Origin: a bacterium
GTDB taxonomy: Bacteria; Zhuqueibacterota; QNDG01; JAFGCO01
Direction of reading: 5' to 3'
Length of the DNA: 64,000 nucleotides
Assembly: GCA_016932575.1 (NCBI GenBank)
Contig: JAFGCO010000065.1
Span: forward strand, 87,836-151,835
The translations under genes and the position numbers were made by a program. This document shows positions 1 through 9,494 of this stretch, one piece after another (position 1 is the stretch's first letter; every line of letters starts with the position of its first letter). The notes under the pieces are model-generated. The model did not search any database, had not been told where the DNA came from, and saw nothing but the letters and a program-made list of their open reading frames with translations.

Positions 1-447
1 AAACAGCTCAACCTGGATATCATCTGCATTTTGGATGACATGGTTATTGGTTAGAATATAACCGTTTTCATTAAAAAGAACACCCGATCCCAGGGCTTCG
101 AGACGCTGGTTTTCCGGTCTTTTAAATTGAAAATTATCACCGAAAAAATCATTAAAAAAGTCCCGGAACAGTGGATTCATCTGTCCTGCAGCGGGCTGTT
201 CCACAATCTGGGACGTCCCAATGCTGACCACACCGGGCAGCACCGCTTCGGATACAGACACAAATACCTGATTTAAATCACGGGCACCCTGAAGCCCGGC
301 CGGAACTTCCGCACCAATGGCTTCATCAAAATTCAGTGAATGGAGATTTTCGGAGTATCCACTTCTGACAATTATAAATCCGATAACGATGCCCGTAAGT
401 ATAATAACTGCCCATGAAAAAAATTTAACCATTTTTTGATATTCCAT
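1..447 (-). CDS. htrA: HtrA/DegP-like periplasmic serine protease, N-terminal part (cut by window edge)
   Basis: The 149 visible residues are the start of a trypsin-like protease of the HtrA/DegP/DegQ family, which degrades misfolded envelope proteins. Residues 8-28 form one hydrophobic segment (signal anchor). A linker of the kind seen in DegQ follows (PLFRDFF, FFGDNF around 92-106), then the protease core with GSGV (120-123) and the catalytic His in TNNHV (His136). The Asp and Ser of the triad and any PDZ domains lie beyond the window. The ATG at 447 is preferred over the one at 431 because AAAGGAG lies about 10 nt upstream. A 19-bp inverted repeat lies 73 nt upstream, so the gene is probably part of the stress regulon described at 520. 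Confidence 0.9.
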   Translation of the reverse strand, partial: MEYQKMVKFFSWAVIILTGIVIGFIIVRSGYSENLHSLNFDEAIGAEVPAGLQGARDLNQVFVSVSEAVLPGVVSIGTSQIVEQPAAGQMNPLFRDFFNDFFGDNFQFKRPENQRLEALGSGVLFNENGYILTNNHVIQNADDIQVELF

Positions 448-519
448 TTTTTTAAGACTCCTTTAATTTTATTTTGCCTTGTTCCATTTATAAAATAGAA
501 AATAGCCAGCTAAAATATC

Positions 520-538
520 AATCAGGGGAATCCTGATT
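520..538 (-). promoter_or_regulatory. Operator A: perfect inverted repeat upstream of htrA
   Basis: AATCAGG-N5-CCTGATT, with perfect 7-bp arms. Read on the minus strand, a -10-like TATTTT follows at 492-497, 23 nt after the repeat. The rest of the 448-722 gap is AT-rich and shows no gene. The same repeat with the same spacing lies before eleven other transcription units of the window. Inferred role: activator binding site overlapping the -35 region. Confidence 0.75.
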
Positions 539-722
539 TTACGGACACAGAATACCTAAATCATCTCCTCAAGTATTGAAAATAAATATAATCGAATCTT
601 CCCTATCATATTGAATAAGATCGATACATAACAACACTTTACATGATTTATTCACAAATAGAAATGCCAAATCATTGTTTCGAAGGTTAAAAATGATTCG
701 AAAAATGGCTGATGTGGGCAGT

Positions 723-1496
723 TTATTTTACATGAAAAATAAATATCATCCCGAGAATTTGGTACCGTTCAGCCTGTATGGGTGCACCTTCTCCGGTCAT
801 GTGAATCCATGTTTTTGTTTTTGAATTGAACATTTGAAACGATTTCAAAAAAATACGCTTTCCCTCCTGAATGACCTCTTGCATCAGGGCTTCTGTATTC
901 CAGTCGGAATCGGTCCCTGTAATCCGGATGACATGATTCAAGGATTTACCTGTCAGGTCGTGCTCAGATACAAATCCGGCCTGTTCTTTAACAGCATCAT
1001 TCATTAATACGATATTGCCTACCCCGTCTGTTATCAGTACACCATACCCCGTGCACATCAAAGCGAATCGGAGCCGTTTCTCCGCCTTCTTAAAAATGTT
1101 TTGCTGATGATGCTGGCTCAGTGCAATGGCGATTTCACTTTCCAGTTCGGCATCTTTATAGGGTTTGAGCAAAAAACCGTGCGGCGTAGTTGCCTGGATC
1201 TGCTGCAGAACTTTCTCTTCGGGAATGTCGGACAGAAAAACCACCGGCACATCGAAACGGGACTGAATGTCTCTGGAAGCCTGAATCCCGCTGGTTTTCT
1301 TTTTCAACTGGATGTCGATCAGCACCAGATCAACTCGAACCGATTCAAGTCCCTCCATCACTTCTTTACGCGTCTTCTCCACACCAGAAACAAAATATCC
1401 CATGCGTTCCAGGCTTTGTTTTAAATCACGGGCCAGGACCGGATCATTTTCAACGATCATAACTTTTAGTTTAGGTTTTTTCTCCTTTAAAATCAT
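723..1496 (-). CDS. Response regulator receiver with C-terminal PAS domain
   Basis: The protein has 257 residues. Residues about 10-125 form a CheY-like receiver: acidic pair in the MIVENDP segment, phospho-acceptor Asp in LVLIDIQL, Ser in VVFLSD, Lys in LLKPYKD. Residues about 140-255 form a PAS domain (ALMCTGYGVLITD, NAVL-type core). There is no DNA-binding or catalytic output domain, so it probably relays or senses within a phosphorelay. Its ATG overlaps the stop of the upstream treT gene (ATGA), which indicates translational coupling and a shared transcript. The kinase partner is not evident from the sequence; two orphan-style PAS kinases lie elsewhere in the window. Confidence 0.85.
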   Translation of the reverse strand: MILKEKKPKLKVMIVENDPVLARDLKQSLERMGYFVSGVEKTRKEVMEGLESVRVDLVLIDIQLKKKTSGIQASRDIQSRFDVPVVFLSDIPEEKVLQQIQATTPHGFLLKPYKDAELESEIAIALSQHHQQNIFKKAEKRLRFALMCTGYGVLITDGVGNIVLMNDAVKEQAGFVSEHDLTGKSLNHVIRITGTDSDWNTEALMQEVIQEGKRIFLKSFQMFNSKTKTWIHMTGEGAPIQAERYQILGMIFIFHVK

Positions 1497-2713
1497 TTTT
1501 TTATCCTGAATACAGTTTCAAATGAATTAAAAAGATCCAGATACTGTTCTACAAGACGGGACATGAGAAACTGATCCTGAACAATTTCTCGTCCGCGTTT
1601 GCTCATTTGGCTTCTCAATGCCTCATCCTTAAGCAGCAGAACAATTCGATCCGCAGCATCACGTATGGACGATACCAAAAAGCCGTTCTCTCCGTCTCGG
1701 ATCTGATACCGGATACCTCCGACCCGGCCGCCGATCACAGGCGTTCCTTTCCATAAAGCCTCAGATACCGTCAGCCCAAATCCTTCGCGTATGGATTTTT
1801 GCAGCACAACGGCCGCTTTTCTCTGCAGGGCATTGACCAGAAGACTGTTTTCATGGCTGATGATAATAATCCGCTCCTGACGATGCATAAGCAGGGATTC
1901 AAACACCTGTTCACCTTCGGGATCATCCATGGCAGCATTCCCCAGTAAAACCAGTGTTGCGTCCACTTGTTTTCTTGCCTGTTTAAACGCCTTAATCACT
2001 CCGAGAGGATCTTTCCACCGGTCGAACCGGGATATTTGAACAATCAGGGGCAGATCTGTGGGAATCCCGTGGTTCTCCAGCTGCTTTTTGATTTCTTCCT
2101 CACTCAAAGGACGATTTTTCAGCGAAAACGGATCAATGGCCGGCATAAAAAGACGTTGCGGCACATGGATCTTTTTTCTGAATTCACGGATACTCACAAT
2201 CATGGCATCATAATAACAGATATAAGGCTTCAAATACTGCCACACTGTCCGGTTCGGGGATGACAGATCGATATGACAACGCCAGATCCAGGGACCTTTC
2301 TTTTCAAAATAATGAATCAGCGGTAACGGCTGAGGATCATGAATCACCACAAAATCATGGTCCAGTTTTTTTCGAACCGAGTTTTCATAAATCGTGCTTT
2401 CGTAAATTCTTTTTTCCATTTCGTTTATTTCATTTGGCCTTCCCTGAAGCGCATTGTGCATTTTTTTTGTAATCCCGAAAAAATCCGGTGACCCCTGGAT
2501 GAGCCGCCACTCGGTTTTAATCCCCAGGCTGTTCATCAGCAGGGTCAGAACAGATAAAATTTCCGCCACACCTCCTCCATAATAGGTGGAATTAACATGA
2601 ACCACGTTGCGCTTTTCCAGTGGCTTGGCTTTCATCCGGATTCTGTTGAGTGCTTCTGATCCCGTTATGGATTCATAATCATCAATGGTTTTCAGCGGAT
2701 AATCAAATTTCAT
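1493..2713 (-). CDS. treT: Trehalose synthase TreT (glycosyltransferring, GT4 family)
   Basis: The 406-residue protein matches archaeal/bacterial TreT along its whole length, which makes trehalose from NDP-glucose and glucose. Recognised blocks are VVHVNSTYYGGGVAEIL near the N-terminus, VIHDPQPLPLI, WRCHIDLSSPN, VQISRFDRWKDP, and the GT4 nucleotide-sugar block SIREGFGLTVSEALWKGTPVIG. A longer frame opens at a GTG at 2782, but the ATG at 2713 is chosen because TreT homologues begin about there and GGAGG lies upstream, though at a long spacing of 15 nt. The gene overlaps the following receiver-PAS gene by 4 nt. Operator B lies about 195 nt upstream. The product would supply trehalose as a stress protectant independently of the OtsA route. 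Confidence 0.9.
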   Translation of the reverse strand: MKFDYPLKTIDDYESITGSEALNRIRMKAKPLEKRNVVHVNSTYYGGGVAEILSVLTLLMNSLGIKTEWRLIQGSPDFFGITKKMHNALQGRPNEINEMEKRIYESTIYENSVRKKLDHDFVVIHDPQPLPLIHYFEKKGPWIWRCHIDLSSPNRTVWQYLKPYICYYDAMIVSIREFRKKIHVPQRLFMPAIDPFSLKNRPLSEEEIKKQLENHGIPTDLPLIVQISRFDRWKDPLGVIKAFKQARKQVDATLVLLGNAAMDDPEGEQVFESLLMHRQERIIIISHENSLLVNALQRKAAVVLQKSIREGFGLTVSEALWKGTPVIGGRVGGIRYQIRDGENGFLVSSIRDAADRIVLLLKDEALRSQMSKRGREIVQDQFLMSRLVEQYLDLFNSFETVFRIKK

Positions 2714-3034
2714 AAAATCGGTTCTTTTCCTCCTTTCTCGATTGAGAGCCGAGCCTTTGCGATTATCAATATTAAAAGCCACTGCGGTTGTTCTACATGG
2801 TTCGAAAAATTACAATAATCGTATCAACCCATCAATCACGAACGTTGAGATGTTAAAAATTTGTTTCATATCCAATGAGAGTGTATGGATTCTTTTCAGC
2901 AATTACTATCGGGAGAATCCTGATATGGATAGAAATTTGCCCTGAATGAAATCATGCATATCAGTGGAAAATTTATGTGTAATATCAGGTAAAAAAGGGA
3001 TTTTTCACATTATTGATGCAGTAGCGGAATAAAG
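2714..3034. other. Intergenic promoter region of treT
   Basis: About 320 bases without a convincing gene. Besides operator B (2907-2925) it holds AT-rich sequence and a loose TCAGG half-site near 2985 whose second arm is not recognisable. No terminator with a clear T-run was seen after the receiver gene at 3035. Confidence 0.6.
2907..2925 (-). promoter_or_regulatory. Operator B upstream of treT
   Basis: On the minus strand TATCAGG-N5-CCCGATA. It keeps the 5-nt spacer and nearly all of the consensus arms. A -10-like TACACT lies at 2880-2885, exactly 22 nt beyond the repeat. This would drive treT and the coupled receiver-PAS gene with a leader of roughly 155 nt. Confidence 0.65.
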
Positions 3035-3402
3035 CTATTGTTCAATATCCTTCAGTATTTTCTGGATGGCCCCCAAATTTACAGGTTTTTCAATAAATGC
3101 AATCGGGTGGACTTTTTGAGTACGCTTTTTGATATATTCGGTCGCATAACCACTGATGAACACAATTGGAATTTTCTTTTTTTATGAATTTCTTCAGATA
3201 CTTCAATACCATCCAATCCACCGGTCAGCCGGACGTCCATGATAATAAGATCCGGTTTCTGTTCAAGTGCAATACCGACCGCGTCTTCGCTCTTGACAAC
3301 CTGGTTGATGACCTTGGCACCGAGATCCATAATATCCAGTGCCAGACTTCTAGCCGTTAATCGTTCGTCTTCTAAAATAAGTACTTTTAACGGTTTTTTC
3401 AT
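3035..3402 (-). CDS. CheY-like response regulator, frameshifted
   Basis: A single-domain receiver. Residues 1-75 read normally: acidic LEDER, phospho-acceptor Asp in LIIMDVRL. The frame is then lost at an A-rich tract (about 3170-3184). Continuing in the neighbouring frame restores a textbook receiver end (IPIVFISGYATEYI, then AFIEKPVN with the conserved Lys) to a TAG at 3035. One missing base in the A7-G-A4 tract explains this. The gene follows the large kinase at 3406 by 3 nt, so it is probably that kinase's cognate receiver. A sequencing error is as likely as real inactivation. Confidence 0.75.
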
Positions 3403-3405
3403 GGA

Positions 3406-6400
3406 TTATATCCTTGGCCTGTATAATTCTTTTTTTAATTTAATCTGGCACTTAAGCCCATTTTTACTTTGAAAAAAGACTTCGCCTTTAAGCTGATGTT
3501 TCGTCAGTTCAACAACCGTATCCAATCCCAAATGTGCATGCGTTTCTACACGAAATCCTTCAGGCAAACCGATTCCATTGTCGGATACTTCAATAATTAT
3601 TCCTTTCCGGGAACTTGCATCCAGCTTCACATGGATCTCTCCATTTCTTCCTTCCGGGAATGCATGCTTCACGGCATTTGACAGCAATTCATTCAATATC
3701 AGCCCCAGCGGGACAGCCGTATCAATTAAAACAGGCACATCAACGGCATCATATGTGAACTTGATCCTATTTTTTTTTGTTAAAAAACTTTGCTGAATCA
3801 GAGAGATCAAATCATTGAAATAGTATTTTAAGTTTAAAGAGGAGAGATCTTTGGATTCATACAATTTTTGATGCACGAGCGCCATAGACCTGATTTTATT
3901 CTCGATCTCTCGAAAGGTAAATTTCATATTTTCATCCGGAAGCGTACGTGCCCTTAACCGCAATAAAGAAGAAATGACCTGCATGTTGTTTTTTGTGCGG
4001 TGATAGAGCTCACGCAGGAGAATTTCCTTTTCTTTCAGATTATTCTGCACTAATTCTTTTGCTTTGTTCGTTTGTTCATGAAGGCTCGCATTCGATATTG
4101 CCTGAATAATTGTTTTGGCAAATATATTCAGCATATCAATATCCTCTTTCGGTACCTGTTCCATAATGCTGGATACAATGAGAGCTCCGATCATCTTTTT
4201 CTCAAGTATCAGCGGAACCAGAATATAACTTTTACTGTTACTGAGTTTCTCCACCGCTTTGCAAGCCGATTTTGAAATTGTTGAAGGCATAATATCAGAA
4301 GGGTGATTTGTTATCACAATTTTACCATCGAAAGCGGATTTTATAATACGTTCGTTCATCTGATAAGAAGTAAACATCGTATCCTTAATCGGTAGACCTA
4401 AGACTTTATTGACCATTGCCACATTGACTCTGGAGGAATGAAAGGACCTCATATGATAACTTTCATCCTTTTTATCCAGAGTCAGAATAATCGCTGTTGA
4501 GAATCCCAATGATTCGACGGCGGCAGTTGTGATATGTTTAAAAATCACATTCAGATCCAGGCTTTCATGAACAGCTTCGGTTATTCGATGCAAAATCCTC
4601 AGCCGTTCATTCACTAAACGGAGTGTTTCTTCAGCTTGTTTGCGTTCTGTGATGTCAATAATCACGCCCACAGCTTCAAAATGTATTTCACTCATTTGTT
4701 TGACTCTGGCGTCTTCATACATCCAGTGAATGATGCCATTGGCATCACGCAGCCGGAATTCCTGGTTGTATCGATCAGCGCCGTGTTTGATGGCCTCTGA
4801 ACTGACACGGTCCATGGCCTTGCGGTCTTCTTCAAGAATGCTGAAATAATACATATTATCCAGATTATGACTCGGATGATCCTGAAGGGGAATCGTCTCT
4901 TTGATAGAGTCCAGATTCAAATAGTGTGTTTTCCATAAAAATTCCTGACCAGTTCGTTTTTTACCCTTTTGTCTGATAACAGGGGAATGCCAGAGAATGG
5001 CCTGAGCCCCTTCCATCACACGGTCAAGATCTTCCTCCGCCAGCTTGCGTTTTGTAATATCCCGGACCACACTCAAGATCGCCTTTTCTCCGCGATACGT
5101 CACAAGACTTGAGCTGATTTCAACCGGAATTTCTTTCCCGTCTTTTGCTCGATGCCGGGTTTCAAAAACCTGCCGTTCACCCCGTTTCATTCCTATTATC
5201 AAATCGTTAATCTCATCCTTGCTGAGATGAGGATCAATATCTATCGGCCCCATTGTAAGCAGCTCTTCTCTTGAATATCCAAGCGCCTTCACAGCTGTTT
5301 CATTCACCTCAACAAACTTTCCATGAAAATCGATCACAAAAGCGGTGTCGTTCATGCCGTCAATCAGCTGCTTGTATTCCTTTTCATGTTTTTTCCATTC
5401 GGTGACATCCTGAACAGTGGCAAAAACTGTCCGTGATTGATCTATCCGCCGCTCAATCACACCTTCAATGAGCACGTAAATCGATTCACCGTTTTTTCGA
5501 ATAAGACGCAATTCAATCGGCTTCAGCTCATTTTTTCTGGAGACAACACAAGCATTCAACCAGTCTTTCAGACGCTCTTCGTCATCCGGATGATGAATAT
5601 TTTCACTGATTAAATTATGGTTATCCATTTCGGATGGATCGTATCCCAAAAGATCGCACATCGTATCTGACCAGATGACTTCATCGGTTTGAACATTCCA
5701 GGTAAAATCACCCATTTTTGCAATACGCTGAGCAGTCATGAGTCTTTTTTCACTTGCTACCAGAGCGGTTTCCGATTGTTTTTTATGGATGACTTCCCAT
5801 GCCGCATCAGCAAGGTGCCGGACAAGCTCGGCATCTTTTTCAGTATAATCCCGGGGTTTATTCCGAACTCCAATAATCGCAACTGCCCTGTCTTCCCGTA
5901 TAATCGGAATGACCATTTGACGAATCACTGCAGCACAGTTTTCCGGCGGGCCATTCTTTTTATGAAAAGAACGATAATCATTCTTAATCACCGGCTTTTT
6001 ATGGTCGATGCATTCCTTCCAGGCATCATGCTGATCGAATCTGTCATGAAGACTCTTATTTTTACCCCGGCAGAATTCTATCCAGTTTTTATTCGGCCAC
6101 TTCTGATGACTCAGCAATTTCATTTCGATATCCATCATATGGAAAAATCCAACAGGACTGTTTACAAACGCGCCAATCCTGTCCAGAGACAATGTAATTA
6201 ATTCATCCAGTGTATGATCAGCCGCATAATCGACAAGATCAAGACGGAATTCCCTCAAGTGCCGGGCCAGCCGCTCTTTACTTTGATCCCGGAATACCAG
6301 AACCACACCAATAATGACGCTGTTTTCATCACGAATAGGAGCTCCGCTGTACGCAATGGGAATTTCCCGTCCGTCTTTTGCGATTAAAATCGTACGATTG

Positions 6401-7665
6401 GCCAGCCCAATCACGCCACCTTCTCTGATGACTTTGGCAACCGGATCTTCAAGGCTCTCTTTCGTTTTTTCATTGACAATGATGAAAACATCGGTGAGTG
6501 ATTGACCACAGGCGTTTTCTTCGGTCCATCCTGTAAGCCTTTCAGCCACAGGATTCATAAGCTCAACCTGCCCGGCAGAATTCGTTGAAATGACAGCATC
6601 ACCAATAGAATTCAGGGTAACGGCGTGCTTCTCCATACTGACACGCAACGCCTCCTCAGAATGGTACAGTTTTTGATAATATGTTCTCAAATACCGCTGT
6701 CTGAAAACCAATCCGGACACGATTACCAGGCATACAATTCCCGCAATGAGAAGAAGAATCAGCAGGGAACGGAAATGCCAGTCCGCAAATGCTTCATCAG
6801 CATCCATCTTGGATACAATGAACCAGGGAGAATCCGGAACCGGAAGCACGGCTGCCAGCACGTCGATGCCGCGATAGTCTTTTCCCTCAACAATCCCGGT
6901 TTGACCTTGAACCGCCATGGCCGAAGGAAATTCGGCCCGGCTGACGGGAATCCTGAGTTTCAGAGCCGTATCTGTCCTGTGACGCAGATCGTTCAGAAAG
7001 AGAACTTCGTGACCTTCCTGACGGATAAGCAGGGTTTCGGCAGTTTTGCTGGGCGTCGGCCAGGACTGAATAAGGGGGTATAAAAATTGTTTTGCATTAC
7101 AAATCATGATGACGGTTGCCAACAGTTCCTGATCATTTTTTTGAGTAAAAAGCGGCGTAACAACAGAAAGATGTGGAAATGAATATTCAGGCTCCCGATG
7201 CAAGGAGGTCCAGACAGGCTTTCGTACAGTCATTGCTTCTTCCAGCGTCGCATTGAATTCCTGATGCAAATCCATTTTGCCGCTCATACTCAACCGAACA
7301 TGTTTTTCATAATCGACAAGCAGGATGTCGGCAAAATGATAACGTTCGATAATCGGACGGAAACGTCGTTTGATTTCCGATGCCTCCCATTCTGATGATG
7401 TCATTAAGAATCGTTCGATTGAAGTCATCAGAGAGCGTCGTTCCATCAATACGGCTGCGTCAGCCAGTCGCTCTGCACGCCAGTCTGCGATTTGGCGCGC
7501 TTTCAGATGAGCAATATCCATAAGTCGCGATTCAACAATCCGCCGCTGATGTGTTTGCTGTGCCTTAAAAAATAAAAACCCAATACAAAGAAGAGACAGA
7601 ATAAACGTTGTGAAGATGATGACTATCCAGCGGGGAAAAACAATATGATTGCCTGAATTGATCAT
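3406..7665 (-). CDS. Membrane-bound multi-PAS/GAF sensor histidine kinase (HisKA_2 type)
   Basis: About 1419 residues. There are two membrane segments (about 10-33 and 300-325) with a Cache-like periplasmic sensor between them. A PAS domain (NSIGDAVISTNSAGQ) follows, then GAF, three further PAS modules (MGDFTWNV, DTAFVIDFHG and a longer PAS_3-like one), and a second GAF. The C-terminus has a HisKA_2 phospho-acceptor region (His in ELYHRTKNNMQ) and an HATPase with NELLSNAVKHA and SDNGIGLP. It should autophosphorylate and pass phosphate to the adjacent receiver at 3035. The ATG at 7665 (GGGGT 5 nt upstream) is preferred; a TTG at 7701 in the same frame is possible. No inverted repeat was seen upstream. 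Confidence 0.88.
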   Translation of the reverse strand: MINSGNHIVFPRWIVIIFTTFILSLLCIGFLFFKAQQTHQRRIVESRLMDIAHLKARQIADWRAERLADAAVLMERRSLMTSIERFLMTSSEWEASEIKRRFRPIIERYHFADILLVDYEKHVRLSMSGKMDLHQEFNATLEEAMTVRKPVWTSLHREPEYSFPHLSVVTPLFTQKNDQELLATVIMICNAKQFLYPLIQSWPTPSKTAETLLIRQEGHEVLFLNDLRHRTDTALKLRIPVSRAEFPSAMAVQGQTGIVEGKDYRGIDVLAAVLPVPDSPWFIVSKMDADEAFADWHFRSLLILLLIAGIVCLVIVSGLVFRQRYLRTYYQKLYHSEEALRVSMEKHAVTLNSIGDAVISTNSAGQVELMNPVAERLTGWTEENACGQSLTDVFIIVNEKTKESLEDPVAKVIREGGVIGLANRTILIAKDGREIPIAYSGAPIRDENSVIIGVVLVFRDQSKERLARHLREFRLDLVDYAADHTLDELITLSLDRIGAFVNSPVGFFHMMDIEMKLLSHQKWPNKNWIEFCRGKNKSLHDRFDQHDAWKECIDHKKPVIKNDYRSFHKKNGPPENCAAVIRQMVIPIIREDRAVAIIGVRNKPRDYTEKDAELVRHLADAAWEVIHKKQSETALVASEKRLMTAQRIAKMGDFTWNVQTDEVIWSDTMCDLLGYDPSEMDNHNLISENIHHPDDEERLKDWLNACVVSRKNELKPIELRLIRKNGESIYVLIEGVIERRIDQSRTVFATVQDVTEWKKHEKEYKQLIDGMNDTAFVIDFHGKFVEVNETAVKALGYSREELLTMGPIDIDPHLSKDEINDLIIGMKRGERQVFETRHRAKDGKEIPVEISSSLVTYRGEKAILSVVRDITKRKLAEEDLDRVMEGAQAILWHSPVIRQKGKKRTGQEFLWKTHYLNLDSIKETIPLQDHPSHNLDNMYYFSILEEDRKAMDRVSSEAIKHGADRYNQEFRLRDANGIIHWMYEDARVKQMSEIHFEAVGVIIDITERKQAEETLRLVNERLRILHRITEAVHESLDLNVIFKHITTAAVESLGFSTAIILTLDKKDESYHMRSFHSSRVNVAMVNKVLGLPIKDTMFTSYQMNERIIKSAFDGKIVITNHPSDIMPSTISKSACKAVEKLSNSKSYILVPLILEKKMIGALIVSSIMEQVPKEDIDMLNIFAKTIIQAISNASLHEQTNKAKELVQNNLKEKEILLRELYHRTKNNMQVISSLLRLRARTLPDENMKFTFREIENKIRSMALVHQKLYESKDLSSLNLKYYFNDLISLIQQSFLTKKNRIKFTYDAVDVPVLIDTAVPLGLILNELLSNAVKHAFPEGRNGEIHVKLDASSRKGIIIEVSDNGIGLPEGFRVETHAHLGLDTVVELTKHQLKGEVFFQSKNGLKCQIKLKKELYRPRI

Positions 7666-7832
7666 CCAATACCCCAGAATAGGATCAAAGTCAGAAACCA
7701 AAATACGATGTTTATTCCTGTTATTTGATTATTTCCCGTAACTCCTGAAATCCGTTTCCAAAAGATAAAAATCAAACGGAACATTCGCAAGGGTTTAATT
7801 CAGGTAATTTATTTTTTCCAGTGATTCGCGGT

Positions 7833-8600
7833 TTACCTGGCTACAAATCCTCCGTCGACTACCAGAGGGTGACCCGTAACGAAAGAAGCCTGATCGGAAC
7901 AAAGCCAGATCACCGCATCGGCCACTTCTTGCGGTTTTCCCATCCTGCCCACCGGCTCCATGGCTGTCATTTGTTCAATGGCCTTTTTGTCTCCACCAGT
8001 GAAACGGTCGATCATTTCCGTGTGAATCACTCCCGGGCAGACCGCATTGACCCGGATTCCCTGAGTCGCATACTCAAGTGCAGCGGTTTTGGTTAATCCG
8101 TTCACGCCATGTTTACTGGCTGTGTAAGCACAGATATTGGTAAAACCCACACGTCCCGCCACCGAGGCCATGTTCACAATCGAACCGCCCCCGTGTTTCA
8201 GCATTTCGGAAATTTCATATTTCATGCAAAGCCAGACACCGGTCAGGTTGATGCCGATGACCCGGTCCCAGTTTTCCAGGGTGCAATCGGCTGTCGGGGC
8301 CTGTTTGCCTTCGATACCCGCGTTGTTGAACGCACAGTCCAGTCTGCCGAAAGTATCCACTGTTTTTTGGACCATGGATTCGACTGCTTCGGGATTGGAA
8401 ACATCCATCTTAATAAAGATGGCTTCTTCTCTTGTCTCCCGGATGGTTTCAACGGTCTTATTACCGGCTTCCTCCTTGATATCCGCCACGACAACCCGGG
8501 AACAGGATTCGGCAAATGCAAGCGCAGTGGCCCGGCCGATACCCGTACCACCACCGGTAACCAGTGCAACTCTTTTCGCATTCTGATTATTCTCATTCAT
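7833..8600 (-). CDS. Short-chain dehydrogenase/reductase (SDR)
   Basis: 255 residues, the usual length of a classical SDR. The Rossmann motif TGGGTGIG is near residue 16 and NNAG near 90. The catalytic Ser-Tyr-Lys are in NMASVAGR and YTASKHG, and the C-terminus has PVGRMGKPQEVA and DGGF. VVADI after the second strand suggests a preference for NAD over NADP. It belongs to the glucose-1-dehydrogenase/3-oxoacyl-ACP reductase-like group. The substrate cannot be read from sequence. AAAGGAG lies about 8 nt before the ATG. It stands alone between the kinase and a small membrane protein, with short gaps. Confidence 0.88.
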   Translation of the reverse strand: MNENNQNAKRVALVTGGGTGIGRATALAFAESCSRVVVADIKEEAGNKTVETIRETREEAIFIKMDVSNPEAVESMVQKTVDTFGRLDCAFNNAGIEGKQAPTADCTLENWDRVIGINLTGVWLCMKYEISEMLKHGGGSIVNMASVAGRVGFTNICAYTASKHGVNGLTKTAALEYATQGIRVNAVCPGVIHTEMIDRFTGGDKKAIEQMTAMEPVGRMGKPQEVADAVIWLCSDQASFVTGHPLVVDGGFVAR

Positions 8601-8636
8601 AATATGAACTCCTTTTAATTAAGGCTTCAGTCATTC

Positions 8637-8942
8637 TCATGTGGATTTATAAAGCCACTTTCGTATTTTTACTTCAGCAGAATCAAGAAATTTCGCCATC
8701 CACAAAGATTCTCCCGAAACAATCGCAGCTCCGACAAAAACAATTGCCCATCCGGGACCAGGTAAAAACCAGAGAGCCGCGCCGATGAACATAACAACCA
8801 AACCGGTGAATATTCTCAGCAGTTTTTCAATCCTGAAGCTCGGACCCCGCTGTTTGGAACATCTGTCATACCGGTCTTGAAACCGATTTCCAGGCCTGCT
8901 TTTTTTAAATTTGTGCCAGTTTTGTTTTAATTGATTGAACAT
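8637..8942 (-). CDS. Small PGPGW-type membrane protein
   Basis: 101 residues from the ATG at 8942; a GTG at 8981 in the same frame would add 13 residues, and neither has a strong ribosome site. The central hydrophobic part contains the hallmark LPGPGWAIVFVG, which is typical of the PGPGW (putative transmembrane) family of unknown function. A basic N-terminal stretch precedes it and an amphipathic SAEVKIRKWL helix closes the protein. It probably sits in the inner membrane. Neighbours are an SDR and superoxide reductase; these give no firm hint of function. Confidence 0.7.
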   Translation of the reverse strand: MFNQLKQNWHKFKKSRPGNRFQDRYDRCSKQRGPSFRIEKLLRIFTGLVVMFIGAALWFLPGPGWAIVFVGAAIVSGESLWMAKFLDSAEVKIRKWLYKST

Positions 8943-9099
8943 GTTCGAGTCGTTTATTGAGAAAGTGGAATCCCGTCTCACTTGTGTTCGGTCTTATGAA
9001 TGTCGTTCCGGAAATGTTGATACACGCTTCCCACGGGTGGGGTTTGTATCGGATACCCTGGTTTTAAACTCACGGAAACCTCCCTCCCATACGCTATGC

Positions 9100-9494
9100 T
9101 TACTGCACTTGAATGTCTTTGCTGCTTTCCCATAATCCGTGAATATTGCAGAATGCCAGGGCGTGGAGCGTCCCGGATTCGGCAGTTTTCATGCTGACCG
9201 TGATCTGATGATGCGTATAAACGGAGCCTTTATCAGGCCCCTCTGCGGATTCGCCGTGGGAGCAAATTCAGCATGCCCGATTTCATAGGGAAATTTCGCT
9301 CCGTCCGGATGAAAGTACAGGCTGATCCACCGGATATGATGTTCGGTTTTATTGGGATGAGATGCTTCCCTGCCCAATCCGACTTTCACTTCGAAGATTT
9401 GATCCGACTGGACTTGATCTTCACATTCGATCACAGGTACATGTTTTTCGGTTTTCCAATCCGCATGCTGGATATGCTCACTCAGGCGGTTCAT
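9100..9494 (-). CDS. Superoxide reductase (neelaredoxin/desulfoferrodoxin class), frameshifted
   Basis: Superoxide reductase reduces superoxide to peroxide at a His4-Cys iron site. The first 80 residues carry EKHVP (His18), SHPNKTEHH (His46, His52) and WISLYF. After AEFA the frame runs into unrelated residues. In the neighbouring frame the family end continues: HGES, GSVYTHHQITV and CNIHGLW, which supplies the Cys and last His ligand, to a TAA at 9100. One missing base near 9257-9262 (GGG/CCC run) accounts for it, and all metal ligands would then be intact. AAGGAGG lies 6 nt before the ATG. Operator C lies 94 nt upstream. Either an assembly error or a recently broken gene. Confidence 0.85.

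Noticed and set aside
2975-3010. Possible extra operator copy (ATCAGG followed by an A-run)
   Set aside because: The second arm is missing and no -10 box at the expected distance; kept only as a loose half-site.
5689-6201. A 170-residue plus-strand frame inside the large kinase gene
   Set aside because: It is the shadow of a strongly supported PAS/GAF kinase on the other strand; no domain and no ribosome site.
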